Assembly (NCBI GenBank): GCA_034003745.1
Contig: JAVEYA010000064.1
Coordinates: forward strand, 1 to 12,980
Origin: JAVEYA01 sp034003745
GTDB taxonomy: Bacteria > Bacillota > Peptococcia > DRI-13 > PHAD01
Direction of reading: 5' to 3'
DNA: 12,980 nt
Under the pieces are notes generated by a model. The model ran no database searches. It was not told the DNA's origin and saw nothing but the letters and a program-made list of their open reading frames with translations. The translations under genes were made by a program, and so were the position numbers. How positions within the stretch are numbered: the first letter of the stretch is position 1; each line of letters begins with the position of its first letter. Positions 6,392-12,980 of the stretch are shown in pieces.

Positions 6392-7537
6392 TTAGGAGAG
6401 CCTGCCTTTATAGTCCTCATAGGAGAACTGCCGGATGACCCGCACGCCGTCTTGCGGATTGTAAAGTACAATGGCGGGCAGGTTTACTCCGTTGAAAGTA
6501 TTGTTCTTGACCATGGTGTAATGGGCCATGTCCCCGAAGACCAGGCGGTCGCCTATCTTCAGCGGCTCTGCAAAGGAATAGTCGCCGATGACATCGCCGG
6601 CGAGGCACGTGTTCCCGGCTAGCCGATAGGTGTACGGGTATTCTTCCGGGCGCTTCGCGCCGAATATTTCCGGCCGGTAAGGCATCTCCAGGACATCCGG
6701 CATATGGCAGGCCGCCGAGGCGTCCAGCACGGCTATGGGCATCTCGTTCTCCACAATATCCAGCACTTCGGAAATCAGGTAGCCGGTGTTTAAGGCAATT
6801 GCTTCACCCGGCTCCAGATAAATTTCCACCCCATACTTTTCCTGCAAGGACAAAATTATCCGGATCAGCCTGTCCACATCATAGTCCTGCCGGGTGATAT
6901 GGTGCCCCCCGCCCAGATTCAGCCACTTTTTACCCTTGATGTAGGGGCCGAACTTTTCTTCGATGACCTGAACGGTACGCTCCAGGGTGTCGGAATTCTG
7001 TTCGCACATCGTATGAAAATGGAACCCGTCCAGACCGGACGATTGTTCCGGCTGGAAGTTTTCCAGCGTTACCCCCAACCGGGAATGCTGAAAACAAGGG
7101 TCATACAGCGGCGTCTGGATCTCCGAATACCCCGGATTCAGGCGCAGGCCGCATTCAATCTTTTTGCCGGGATAATTTTTAACCCGGTCCTTATACTTGT
7201 TCCATTGGGCCAGAGAGTTGAAGACAATATGATCACAGTAACGCATAACCTCGGCGAATTCCGCCTCGAGATAGGCTGGTGCGTAAATATGCACTTCTTT
7301 GCCCATTTCTTCATAGCCCAAGCGCGCCTCGAACAGCGAACTGGCAGTGATGCCTTTTAGATAACGGGCTACCTGCGGGAAGGCGGCAAACATCGAAAAG
7401 CCCTTCAGGGCCAGGAGTATCTTGCAGCCCGTTCTTTGCTGCACTGTATCCAGCACCTGGAGGTTCTTTTCCAGCAACGTTTCATCCAGCAGATAACAGG
7501 GGGTGGGTAAGCTCTTTATTTCTCTATGCCATCCCAT
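6392..7537 (-). CDS. nspC: Carboxynorspermidine/carboxyspermidine decarboxylase (PLP, alanine racemase fold)
   Basis: This 381-residue enzyme removes CO2 from carboxyspermidine or carboxynorspermidine to give spermidine or norspermidine in the cytoplasm. It belongs to the fold III PLP decarboxylases and has the usual NspC length. The PLP lysine is predicted as Lys45 in LLALKGF. HFHTMCE (173-179), GGGHH (209-213, phosphate site), EPGEA (242-246) and CHMPDVLEMPYRPEI (277-291) are the marker motifs of this subfamily as recalled. The start was set at ATG 7537, which has GAGG eight bases upstream; an in-frame TTG at 7558 overlaps the end of the upstream gene and is less likely. It is the last gene of the minus-strand block, 17 bases after the dehydrogenase that makes its substrate, and is followed by a bidirectional terminator. 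Confidence 0.92.
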   Translation of the reverse strand: MGWHREIKSLPTPCYLLDETLLEKNLQVLDTVQQRTGCKILLALKGFSMFAAFPQVARYLKGITASSLFEARLGYEEMGKEVHIYAPAYLEAEFAEVMRYCDHIVFNSLAQWNKYKDRVKNYPGKKIECGLRLNPGYSEIQTPLYDPCFQHSRLGVTLENFQPEQSSGLDGFHFHTMCEQNSDTLERTVQVIEEKFGPYIKGKKWLNLGGGHHITRQDYDVDRLIRIILSLQEKYGVEIYLEPGEAIALNTGYLISEVLDIVENEMPIAVLDASAACHMPDVLEMPYRPEIFGAKRPEEYPYTYRLAGNTCLAGDVIGDYSFAEPLKIGDRLVFGDMAHYTMVKNNTFNGVNLPAIVLYNPQDGVRVIRQFSYEDYKGRLS

Positions 7538-7554
7538 TTTTTCGTCCTCATCCC

Positions 7555-8757
7555 TCAAGGCAAAAGCCGGGGTGAAAAATCTTCCTGCCAGGGCAGGCCG
7601 AATTTATTCAGCGCGTCCATAAACGGGTCCGGGTCAAACTCTTCAACATTATATACCCCCGGTTTCTTCCAGAAGCCTTGCAGAATCATGGCCGCGCCAA
7701 TCATCGCCGGAACGCCCGTCGTATAGGAAATGGCCTGGGAGCCGACTTCGCGGTAGCTCTCCTCATGGTCGCAGACATTATAGACATAATAGGTACGCGG
7801 CTTACCGTCCTTGACGCCTTGGAAAATACAGCCGATATTGGTCTTGCCTTTGGTCCGTGGACCCAGGGAAGCCGGATCGGGCAGCACAGCCTTTAAGAAT
7901 TGCAGCGGAATAATCTCCCGACCTTCATACAGAATGGGTTTGATGGAGGTCATCCCGACATTTTCCAACACCCTTAAGTGCGTCAGGTATTTTTCGGAGA
8001 ACGTCATCCAGAAGCGGATCCTCTTGATGCCCTTGATGTTTTGGGCCAGGGACTCCAGTTCCTCATGATAGAGGAGGTAAATATCCTTCGGACCGATTTC
8101 CGGCAGGTCATAGACCTGTTTTAATTCCAGCGGCTCTGTCTCGATCCATTTTCCTTCTTCCCAGTAACGCCCTTTGGCTGTAATTTCCCGGATATTGATT
8201 TCAGGGTTGAAGTTGGTGGCAAAAGGATAGCCATGGTCGCCCGCATTAGCATCCACAATATCGATATAGTGGATTTCGTCAAAATAGTGCTTCTGGGCAT
8301 AGGCTGAAAAGACGCCGGTGACGCCCGGGTCAAATCCGCTGCCCAACAGCGCCGTGATGCCCGCTTCTTTGAATTTTTCCCGGTAAGCCCACTGCCATTT
8401 ATACTCGAACTTGGGCACATCGGGCGGCTCATAATTGGCCGTATCCACATAATGCACTTTGGTGGCCAGACAGGCGTCCATAATGGTCAGGTCCTGATAC
8501 GGCAACGCCAGGTTTATAACAATATCCGGCTTGAAGCTTTCAATCAGCCTGATTACCTGCTGGGTATCGTCGGCGTCTACCTGCGCCGTGTGTATTTTGG
8601 TGGGGGTTTTCCCCTCTAATTTTGCCTTGATCGCCTCACATTTTTCCAGCGTCCTCGAGGCGATGCAAATCTCCCGAAAGACCTCGTGGTTCTGGCAACA
8701 TTTATGAATGGCCACACTAGCCACGCCGCCGGCTCCGATAATCAATGCTTTGCTCAT
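7555..8757 (-). CDS. Carboxynorspermidine/carboxyspermidine dehydrogenase (saccharopine dehydrogenase-like)
   Basis: This 400-residue enzyme is predicted to condense L-aspartate-beta-semialdehyde with putrescine or 1,3-diaminopropane and reduce the Schiff base with NAD(P)H. The product is carboxyspermidine or carboxynorspermidine. It belongs to the saccharopine dehydrogenase fold family. An N-terminal Rossmann fold starts with GAGGVAS (8-14). The central region has LLGSGFDPGVTGVFSAYA and VDANAGDHGYPFATNFNPE, typical of the carboxyspermidine dehydrogenase branch and not of lysine-forming enzymes. The length is normal. The upstream GGGGG gives a modest ribosome site seven bases before the ATG. 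Pairing with the decarboxylase directly downstream makes the pathway call firm. Whether the amine is putrescine or diaminopropane cannot be told here, and no gene for making either is in the window. Confidence 0.92.
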   Translation of the reverse strand: MSKALIIGAGGVASVAIHKCCQNHEVFREICIASRTLEKCEAIKAKLEGKTPTKIHTAQVDADDTQQVIRLIESFKPDIVINLALPYQDLTIMDACLATKVHYVDTANYEPPDVPKFEYKWQWAYREKFKEAGITALLGSGFDPGVTGVFSAYAQKHYFDEIHYIDIVDANAGDHGYPFATNFNPEINIREITAKGRYWEEGKWIETEPLELKQVYDLPEIGPKDIYLLYHEELESLAQNIKGIKRIRFWMTFSEKYLTHLRVLENVGMTSIKPILYEGREIIPLQFLKAVLPDPASLGPRTKGKTNIGCIFQGVKDGKPRTYYVYNVCDHEESYREVGSQAISYTTGVPAMIGAAMILQGFWKKPGVYNVEEFDPDPFMDALNKFGLPWQEDFSPRLLP

Positions 8758-8802
8758 TTATCCGCCCCCGTTTCATCTATATTTTGAAAACATTTCTGCT
8801 TG

Positions 8803-8808
8803 ATTATA
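8803..8808 (-). promoter_or_regulatory. Possible internal -10 element before the polyamine gene pair
   Basis: On the minus strand TATAAT occurs about 46 bases upstream of the dehydrogenase ATG, inside the only sizeable gap (86 bases) between the EamA gene and the polyamine pair. The -35 region is weak. It may give the two polyamine genes their own transcript. Confidence 0.35.
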
Positions 8809-8843
8809 CAAAATATTTTCCCCAATTAACAGAGTTCTTAGCT

Positions 8844-9776
8844 TCAGAGGGAATTTTTTTCCTCTGGAGGTTCGTATTGTTCCACCATCGGCGGCTCTAC
8901 CCGCGGACTTCGTTTATATTGGGAGATGATCATCCCCATCAGCATCAGGAGGCATCCTATATATTCCCGGCCGCCCAAACGTTCGTCGATTAAGAGATAC
9001 CCGCCCACCGCGCCGAAAACGGTTTCCAAGCTCAAAATAATGGCTGCGTGCGAAGGATGCGCGCCTTTTTGTCCAAGGATCTGCAGCGTATAGGCCACGC
9101 CTACGGAAAAGACGCCGCCATAAAGAATCGGTGCGGCCGCCAGCATAATATCAGGCAAATTGAATTCCTCGAAAATCAAAGCGGTCAACAGGCTCAAAGC
9201 CGAGCAGATAATAAACTGAATCTGCGCGAGCTTCAGGGCGTTAAAGGTTTTCACCAACCGGTCCACCAGCAGAATATGGGCGGTCCAGAAGAATGCGCCG
9301 ATCAACACGTAGATATCCCCGGTCCCCACCGTGAACCCGGCCTTCACACTCAAAAGATACAGGCCGACTGCCGCAGCGGCGGCGCCCAGCAGGGTGTTTT
9401 TGGAAACCTCGTGCTTCAACAAAAGGATCCCCACTACCGGTACCATCACCACATACAGTCCGGTGATGAAAGCGGCCTTGCCCGCCTCGGTGTAAATCAG
9501 GCCAATTTGCTGCAAAGATGCGGCGATAAACAGCACCAGCCCGATGATTCCCACCTGTAAATATTCATTTTTGGTGGGGATTCGCGTCTCTTTCTTCTTG
9601 CCGTTTCGTCCGGAATAAAAAATCAACGGCAGCAAGGAGATGCTGCCCAAAGCAAAGCGTATTCCGTTATAGGTAAACGGCCCGACGTATTCCATCCCGA
9701 CCCGCTGCGCCACAAAGGCAAAGCCCCAGATAGCCGCGCAGATCAACAGGAAAATATTCGATTTGGTTGAAGTCAT
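8844..9776 (-). CDS. EamA/DMT-superfamily transporter
   Basis: This 310-residue integral membrane protein is a drug/metabolite transporter with two EamA repeats, about residues 5-140 and 145-285, and about ten hydrophobic helices. The first helix has the family-typical AAIWGFAFVAQR, and the second repeat has SLETVFGAVGGYLLIDE. The C-terminal tail (about 288-310) is rich in proline and glutamate and would be cytoplasmic. Members export amino acids, amines or other metabolites, but the substrate cannot be read from sequence. The start was set at ATG 9776, which has GAGGAG nine bases upstream; an ATG-like start at 9818 would put that ribosome site inside the gene. It lies 45 bases after the ABC ATPase and 86 before the polyamine dehydrogenase. 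Export of an amine or amino acid is plausible by context only. Confidence 0.88.
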   Translation of the reverse strand: MTSTKSNIFLLICAAIWGFAFVAQRVGMEYVGPFTYNGIRFALGSISLLPLIFYSGRNGKKKETRIPTKNEYLQVGIIGLVLFIAASLQQIGLIYTEAGKAAFITGLYVVMVPVVGILLLKHEVSKNTLLGAAAAAVGLYLLSVKAGFTVGTGDIYVLIGAFFWTAHILLVDRLVKTFNALKLAQIQFIICSALSLLTALIFEEFNLPDIMLAAAPILYGGVFSVGVAYTLQILGQKGAHPSHAAIILSLETVFGAVGGYLLIDERLGGREYIGCLLMLMGMIISQYKRSPRVEPPMVEQYEPPEEKNSL

Positions 9777-9821
9777 TCGTGGGAACTCCTCTTCATCGTA
9801 ATGGGATGCTTGCAACAACCG

Positions 9822-10541
9822 TTACAGTATCTTGGATAAAAAGCTTTTCGTCCTCTCTTCTTGGGCCTGGGAGAAGATTTGATCCGGGGTGCCTTCCTCG
9901 ACGATACGGCCTTCATCCATGAAGATGACCCGGTCCCCTACTTCCCGGGCAAAACCCATTTCGTGGGTCACCACCGCCATGGTCATTCCTTCATAAGCCA
10001 GGTTCTTCATGACCTCCAGCACTTCCTTAATCATTTCCGGGTCCAGCGCGGAGGTCGGTTCATCGAAAAGCATGATCTGGGGATGCATCGCCAGAGCCCG
10101 GGCAATGGCCACGCGCTGCTGCTGTCCGCCGGAGAGCTGGTCCGGATAGTTGTACGCCTTATCAGACAAACCCACCTTAGCCAGCAATTCATGGGCCTTC
10201 TTTTCCGCCTCCGCGGCTGAAAGTTTGCGTACCTTCATCGGCGCAAGGCAGATGTTTTGCATCACCGTCAGATGAGGAAATAAGTTAAAACGTTGAAAGA
10301 CCATGCCCACTTCCATACGGACCTGGTTAATATTCGAGGCGTTATTCAACGGAATGCCGTTTACTACGATTTCACCTTCGGTCGGTTCCTCCAGATAATT
10401 GATGCATCTGAGGAAAGTGCTCTTGCCCGAACCGCTGGGCCCGATGATAACGACGACTTCCTTTTCTTTGATATGCGCGTCAATGCCGCGTAAAACATGC
10501 AGCTGGCCGAATTTCTTGTGCAAATTCTTAATTCTTATCAT
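9822..10541 (-). CDS. Polar amino-acid ABC transporter ATP-binding protein (GlnQ/HisP type)
   Basis: This 239-residue ATPase powers uptake by the neighbouring permease and binding protein at the inner face of the membrane. All key motifs are intact: Walker A GPSGSGKST (34-42), Q-loop Gln83, signature LSGGQQQR (136-143), Walker B IMLFDEPTSALD (156-167) and the switch His193 in VTHE. The length is typical for the polar amino-acid family. The ATG overlaps the end of the permease gene by 14 bases and has GGAGG ten bases upstream, within the permease coding region. This implies coupled translation. Confidence 0.95.
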   Translation of the reverse strand: MIRIKNLHKKFGQLHVLRGIDAHIKEKEVVVIIGPSGSGKSTFLRCINYLEEPTEGEIVVNGIPLNNASNINQVRMEVGMVFQRFNLFPHLTVMQNICLAPMKVRKLSAAEAEKKAHELLAKVGLSDKAYNYPDQLSGGQQQRVAIARALAMHPQIMLFDEPTSALDPEMIKEVLEVMKNLAYEGMTMAVVTHEMGFAREVGDRVIFMDEGRIVEEGTPDQIFSQAQEERTKSFLSKIL

Positions 10542-11193
10542 CGATCTTAAACCTCCGTTCCAGAAAATCCACGAAACGGGAAATCGTTAAAGTCATTACC
10601 AGATAAATAATGGCTACGGTTATCCAGATATCAAAGGAAGCATATGTCCGCGCGATAATCAACTGCCCCCGGCGGGTCAGTTCTTCGAAACCAATGACCG
10701 AGACCAGGGAAGAGTCTTTCAGCATGGCGATAAATTCATTGCCCAGGGGCGGAATAATCCGCTTGAAGGCCTGTGGCAGGATGATATAACGCATGGTCTG
10801 CACCCAGCTCATGCCCAAGGAACGTCCGGCTTCGGTCTGGCCCTTGTCAATGGATTGGATACCGGCGCGGAATATTTCGGCGATATAGGCGCCGCTGTTG
10901 ATACTGCAGGCGGCAATAGCCGCAATAAAGGGGTCTATCCGCTGTTTAAAGATCACGGGCAGGGCAAAGTAGATAATAAATATCTGCACCAAAAGCGGAG
11001 TGCCCCGGATAAAATCAACATAGACCCTGGCTATAAAACGAACCGGCCAAAATTTAATCAGCCGGGCAATCCCGACAAACATACCGATGAACAGTCCCAG
11101 CCCTACGCTGATAACGGTGATCCGGAGCGTGATTCCCGCTCCGGCCAGCAATAAGGGAAATGAGTTCGCAATCAATTCAAAATCAAAGTCCAT
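10528..11193 (-). CDS. Polar amino-acid ABC transporter permease (HisM/GlnP type)
   Basis: This 221-residue membrane permease forms the channel of a polar amino-acid uptake system, probably as a homodimer since only one permease gene is present. It has about five hydrophobic helices, the family motif FIRGTPLLVQ (61-70) and the EAA loop that contacts the ATPase, starting at EAGRSLGMSW (121-130). The length is typical. AAGGTGA precedes the ATG. The gene lies between the binding-protein gene (gap 96 bases with a stem-loop) and the ATPase gene (14-base overlap). Confidence 0.94.
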   Translation of the reverse strand: MDFDFELIANSFPLLLAGAGITLRITVISVGLGLFIGMFVGIARLIKFWPVRFIARVYVDFIRGTPLLVQIFIIYFALPVIFKQRIDPFIAAIAACSINSGAYIAEIFRAGIQSIDKGQTEAGRSLGMSWVQTMRYIILPQAFKRIIPPLGNEFIAMLKDSSLVSVIGFEELTRRGQLIIARTYASFDIWITVAIIYLVMTLTISRFVDFLERRFKIDDKN

Positions 11194-11232
11194 AATGTCA
11201 CCTTACATTGCAAAATTAATCGTATTGAAGAC

Positions 11233-11269
11233 AAGACGGGGCACGGCCTTTTCGTCGCGCCCCCGTCTT
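11233..11269. terminator. Stem-loop between binding protein and permease genes (attenuator or mRNA stabiliser)
   Basis: AAGACGGGG (11233-11241) and CCCCGTCTT (11261-11269) pair perfectly around a G/C-rich loop. In the direction of transcription (minus) there is no run of U after the stem, so full termination is unlikely. Such hairpins after a binding-protein gene usually cause partial termination or protect the upstream mRNA, which raises binding-protein levels over those of the permease. Confidence 0.6.
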
Positions 11270-11289
11270 TTGGACCTTATCGAAGATTC

Positions 11290-12075
11290 TTATTTGCCGA
11301 ACCATTTTTCATAAATTTCATCGTATTTACCATTGTTCTTCAACGCAGTTAACGCATCGTCAATGGCCTTGGACAATTCCGGGGTCTTCTTGCTGGTGGC
11401 AATCCCATATTCCTCCGTGCTCAGCGGCTCGCCCACAGACTTACCGTCTTTGCCGCCGGTCTGGGCCAGATAGTAATCGTTAACCGGCTTGTCATTGATA
11501 ACGGCGTCCACACCGCCGGCTCTCAGCTCCATAAAGGCTTCCGGCGCAGTGTTGAACTCGCGGACTTTCGCATCTTTTACTCCTTTGGCCATTTCGGAAC
11601 CGGTGGTGCCGATCTGCACGGCAATGTTCTTGCCGACCAGATCATCAAACCCTTTGATGGTGTTGTTATCCGGATGTACGACAATGGTCAGGCCGGAAAG
11701 ATAATACGGCTGGGAGAAAGTAACTCTTTCGGCTCGGTCATCCCGAATGGTCATGGCCGAAATGAGCGCATCGATGGTGCCGGATTCCAGCGCGGGAATC
11801 AGCCCGTCAAAGGGCATCCCCTGTATTTCCACTTCATAGCCCATTTCTTCTCCTACAGCTCTGATCAGGTCCATATCAAAACCAACATATTCCTGGGTCT
11901 TCTCATCCTGGTATTCGAACGGCGCAAACGCGGTGTCCGAACCCACCAGCAATTTCTTCGGCGCTTCAGCCGGAGCCGCCGGATCCTGGGCCGCCGGTTT
12001 CGAACCGCAGCCTGCAAGGCCCATACTTAAAACAAAGGTACACAGAATTACCAAAACAATAGCCTTTTTAAACAT
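11290..12075 (-). CDS. Amino-acid ABC transporter substrate-binding lipoprotein (SBP_bac_3)
   Basis: This 261-residue extracellular lipoprotein captures a polar amino acid for the ABC transporter. The start was set at ATG 12075, which has GGGGAGG seven bases upstream and gives a clean signal peptide; an in-frame start at 12129 would place extra residues before it. The signal ends in the lipobox LAGC with Cys23 as the lipidated residue. Next come a short Ala/Pro-rich linker and a full type 3 binding domain: LLVGSDTAFAPFEY near 40, GFDMDLIRAVGEEMGY, ALISAMTIRDDRAERV with the arginine that usually holds the ligand carboxylate, and NDKPVNDYYL. The exact ligand (arginine, ornithine, glutamine or another) is not decidable. 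It is the first transporter gene behind its own promoter. Confidence 0.94.
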   Translation of the reverse strand: MFKKAIVLVILCTFVLSMGLAGCGSKPAAQDPAAPAEAPKKLLVGSDTAFAPFEYQDEKTQEYVGFDMDLIRAVGEEMGYEVEIQGMPFDGLIPALESGTIDALISAMTIRDDRAERVTFSQPYYLSGLTIVVHPDNNTIKGFDDLVGKNIAVQIGTTGSEMAKGVKDAKVREFNTAPEAFMELRAGGVDAVINDKPVNDYYLAQTGGKDGKSVGEPLSTEEYGIATSKKTPELSKAIDDALTALKNNGKYDEIYEKWFGK

Positions 12076-12093
12076 GGATATACCTCCCCAAGA

Positions 12094-12118
12094 TAAAATT
12101 CTTACATTGATAATTTTA
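12094..12118. repeat. Dyad overlapping the -10 of the transporter promoter, possible operator
   Basis: TAAAATT (12094-12100) and AATTTTA (12112-12118) are exact inverted copies separated by 11 bases. The right arm covers the -10 hexamer of the minus-strand promoter, and the left arm lies in the leader. A repressor bound here would block transcription of the transporter genes. The AT-rich arms lower its significance. Confidence 0.35.
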
Positions 12119-12140
12119 CACGTATTCAAGCTCCTGGCAA
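12113..12140 (-). promoter_or_regulatory. Sigma-A-type promoter for the amino-acid transporter operon
   Basis: On the minus strand TTGCCA (12140-12135) and TAAAAT (12118-12113) are separated by 16 bases, close to the housekeeping consensus. Transcription would start near 12106, about 30 bases before the binding-protein ATG. The surrounding 101-base gap is otherwise AT-rich and shows no clear terminator for the upstream creatininase-family gene. Confidence 0.6.
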
Positions 12141-12176
12141 TATATTTTTTAATAAAATTGTTATGTATATTAAATA

Positions 12177-12980
12177 CTATCTGATAATATCCCCAATTGC
12201 TTCCAGAACCGCCTTTAACATCTGCTCTTCCGCGCGCCGGGACTTGTCCGTATCGATAACGGCAGGTTCCCCCAGGTAAACCTGCGGGGTGATCTCCCGG
12301 ACCGCCGACAGGTCCCGTACCCAGGTTTTAAATTGGTCCAGCGTCGTCCGGGAAGACGGCAATGTACGGGCTTTCTGCTCGTCCACCAAATCCGGAAAGT
12401 CTTTCATCATGGCGCTGGTTTCCACCGCGCCCGCATGGATGTCCAGATACTTAGCCGTCAAATCAAAGGTTTCGCTGGGATAGGTTAAGACATACGGTTG
12501 GGTCCCAGACAATTTGGCGCTTTTGGCAAAATATTCGGGCGCGAGAAAATACGCGCCGATATTTTTTTCAGAGGATCTTTTGACCGCTTCCAGGATGGCC
12601 TTGTTATGCAAATAATCTCCGTGGTGATTGAACAGGATAATCTTATCAAAGCCCCAGTCATGCAGGCACTCTAAACTCTCGCTCAATACCGCCGTCATTG
12701 TTTCGGGTTTAACGGCGAAGGACCCGGCAAAGACTTTGGTGGAAGTATTGATGCCCCAATAAAAGGGCGGAGCAATGATACTTTCGATATTTCTCTCCTG
12801 CAGAGCCTGTTTTAAAGCCCGGCAGAACTGATAGCTCAGGTACATGTCTGTAGCTACAGGCAGATGCGGACCGTGCGCTTCCATGACCGCAAGGGGAAAC
12901 AGCACCGGCGCTTTTCTGGCAGCCGCTGCTTCGATCTCCTGATAATTCAGATCAGCCATGGTCCCGGCAAAAATAGAATA
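12177..12980 (-). CDS. Creatininase-family metalloamidase, 5' end beyond the window
   Basis: The protein belongs to the creatininase/MftE-type family of metal-dependent amide hydrolases. Counting from the ATG at 12959, MEAHGPHLPVATD gives predicted metal ligands Glu27, His29 and Asp38, with the same spacing as Glu34, His36 and Asp45 of creatininase as recalled. NHHGD (111-115) stands where the family has NGHxxN and supplies His113 and Asp115. HAGAVETS (175-182) supplies Glu180. The frame stays open for seven codons upstream of that ATG (YSIFAGT) to the window edge, and no ribosome site precedes the ATG. The true start is therefore probably outside the window. The substrate is unknown: family members act on creatinine, formylated pyrimidines or a peptide precursor. 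It is upstream of the amino-acid transporter and could make an importable or usable amino acid or amine, but this is position only. Confidence 0.85.
   Translation of the reverse strand, partial: YSIFAGTMADLNYQEIEAAAARKAPVLFPLAVMEAHGPHLPVATDMYLSYQFCRALKQALQERNIESIIAPPFYWGINTSTKVFAGSFAVKPETMTAVLSESLECLHDWGFDKIILFNHHGDYLHNKAILEAVKRSSEKNIGAYFLAPEYFAKSAKLSGTQPYVLTYPSETFDLTAKYLDIHAGAVETSAMMKDFPDLVDEQKARTLPSSRTTLDQFKTWVRDLSAVREITPQVYLGEPAVIDTDKSRRAEEQMLKAVLEAIGDIIR

Noticed and set aside
6899..7360. Plus-strand frame opposite the carboxynorspermidine decarboxylase
   Set aside because: The opposite strand encodes all PLP-decarboxylase motifs; this frame has no recognisable domain or ribosome site.

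Overview
The window looks like a chromosomal segment from a Gram-positive anaerobe of the Clostridia, possibly a Desulfitobacterium/Peptococcaceae-type organism. The basis is strong AGGAGG-type ribosome sites, a lipobox transporter protein, a sigma-54 enhancer-binding regulator beside fatty-acid/ketone-type CoA genes, and the carboxy(nor)spermidine polyamine route. Genus-level placement is a guess. No rRNA, tRNA, CRISPR array, insertion sequence or phage gene was seen.

Left edge (1-766, minus strand): the start of a YggT-like membrane protein interrupted by an in-frame TGA, then a small regulator-like protein with a STAS-like (DUF4325-type) domain and a winged helix. The C-terminus of the latter may be cut by a frameshift. 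An AT-rich 486-bp region (767-1252) follows. It holds a textbook -24/-12 sigma-54 promoter and two clean dyads at the right distance upstream to be enhancer sites.

Left operon (1253-4831, plus strand): an SDR 3-ketoacyl/3-hydroxyacyl-CoA dehydrogenase-type protein, an acetyl-CoA acetyltransferase (thiolase) and a fused two-domain family I CoA-transferase. Together they can activate a short hydroxy- or keto-acid with CoA, oxidise or reduce it at C3, and cleave (or build) it by thiolysis. The operon ends in a strong intrinsic terminator. Directly after it lies a PAS/AAA+/Fis-HTH sigma-54 activator (4925-6319), which most simply controls the sigma-54 promoter at the head of the operon. A bidirectional terminator (6325-6360) separates it from the convergent right-hand genes.

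Right block (6392-12980, all minus strand). In transcription order it holds a creatininase-family metalloamidase (5' end beyond the window), a polar amino-acid ABC transporter (lipoprotein binding protein, permease, ATPase), an EamA/DMT ten-helix transporter, a carboxy(nor)spermidine dehydrogenase and a carboxy(nor)spermidine decarboxylase. The last two form the alternative aspartate-semialdehyde-dependent spermidine/norspermidine pathway. The transporters may supply or move the amino acid or amine substrates, but that link is inferred from position only. A sigma-A-type promoter with an overlapping dyad precedes the binding-protein gene. A stem-loop sits between binding protein and permease, and a possible internal promoter precedes the polyamine pair.

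Nothing in the window is an obviously new defence or mobile system. The most interesting points are the closed sigma-54 circuit with its candidate enhancer dyads, the grouping of transporter and polyamine genes, and the two adjacent lesions at the left edge.
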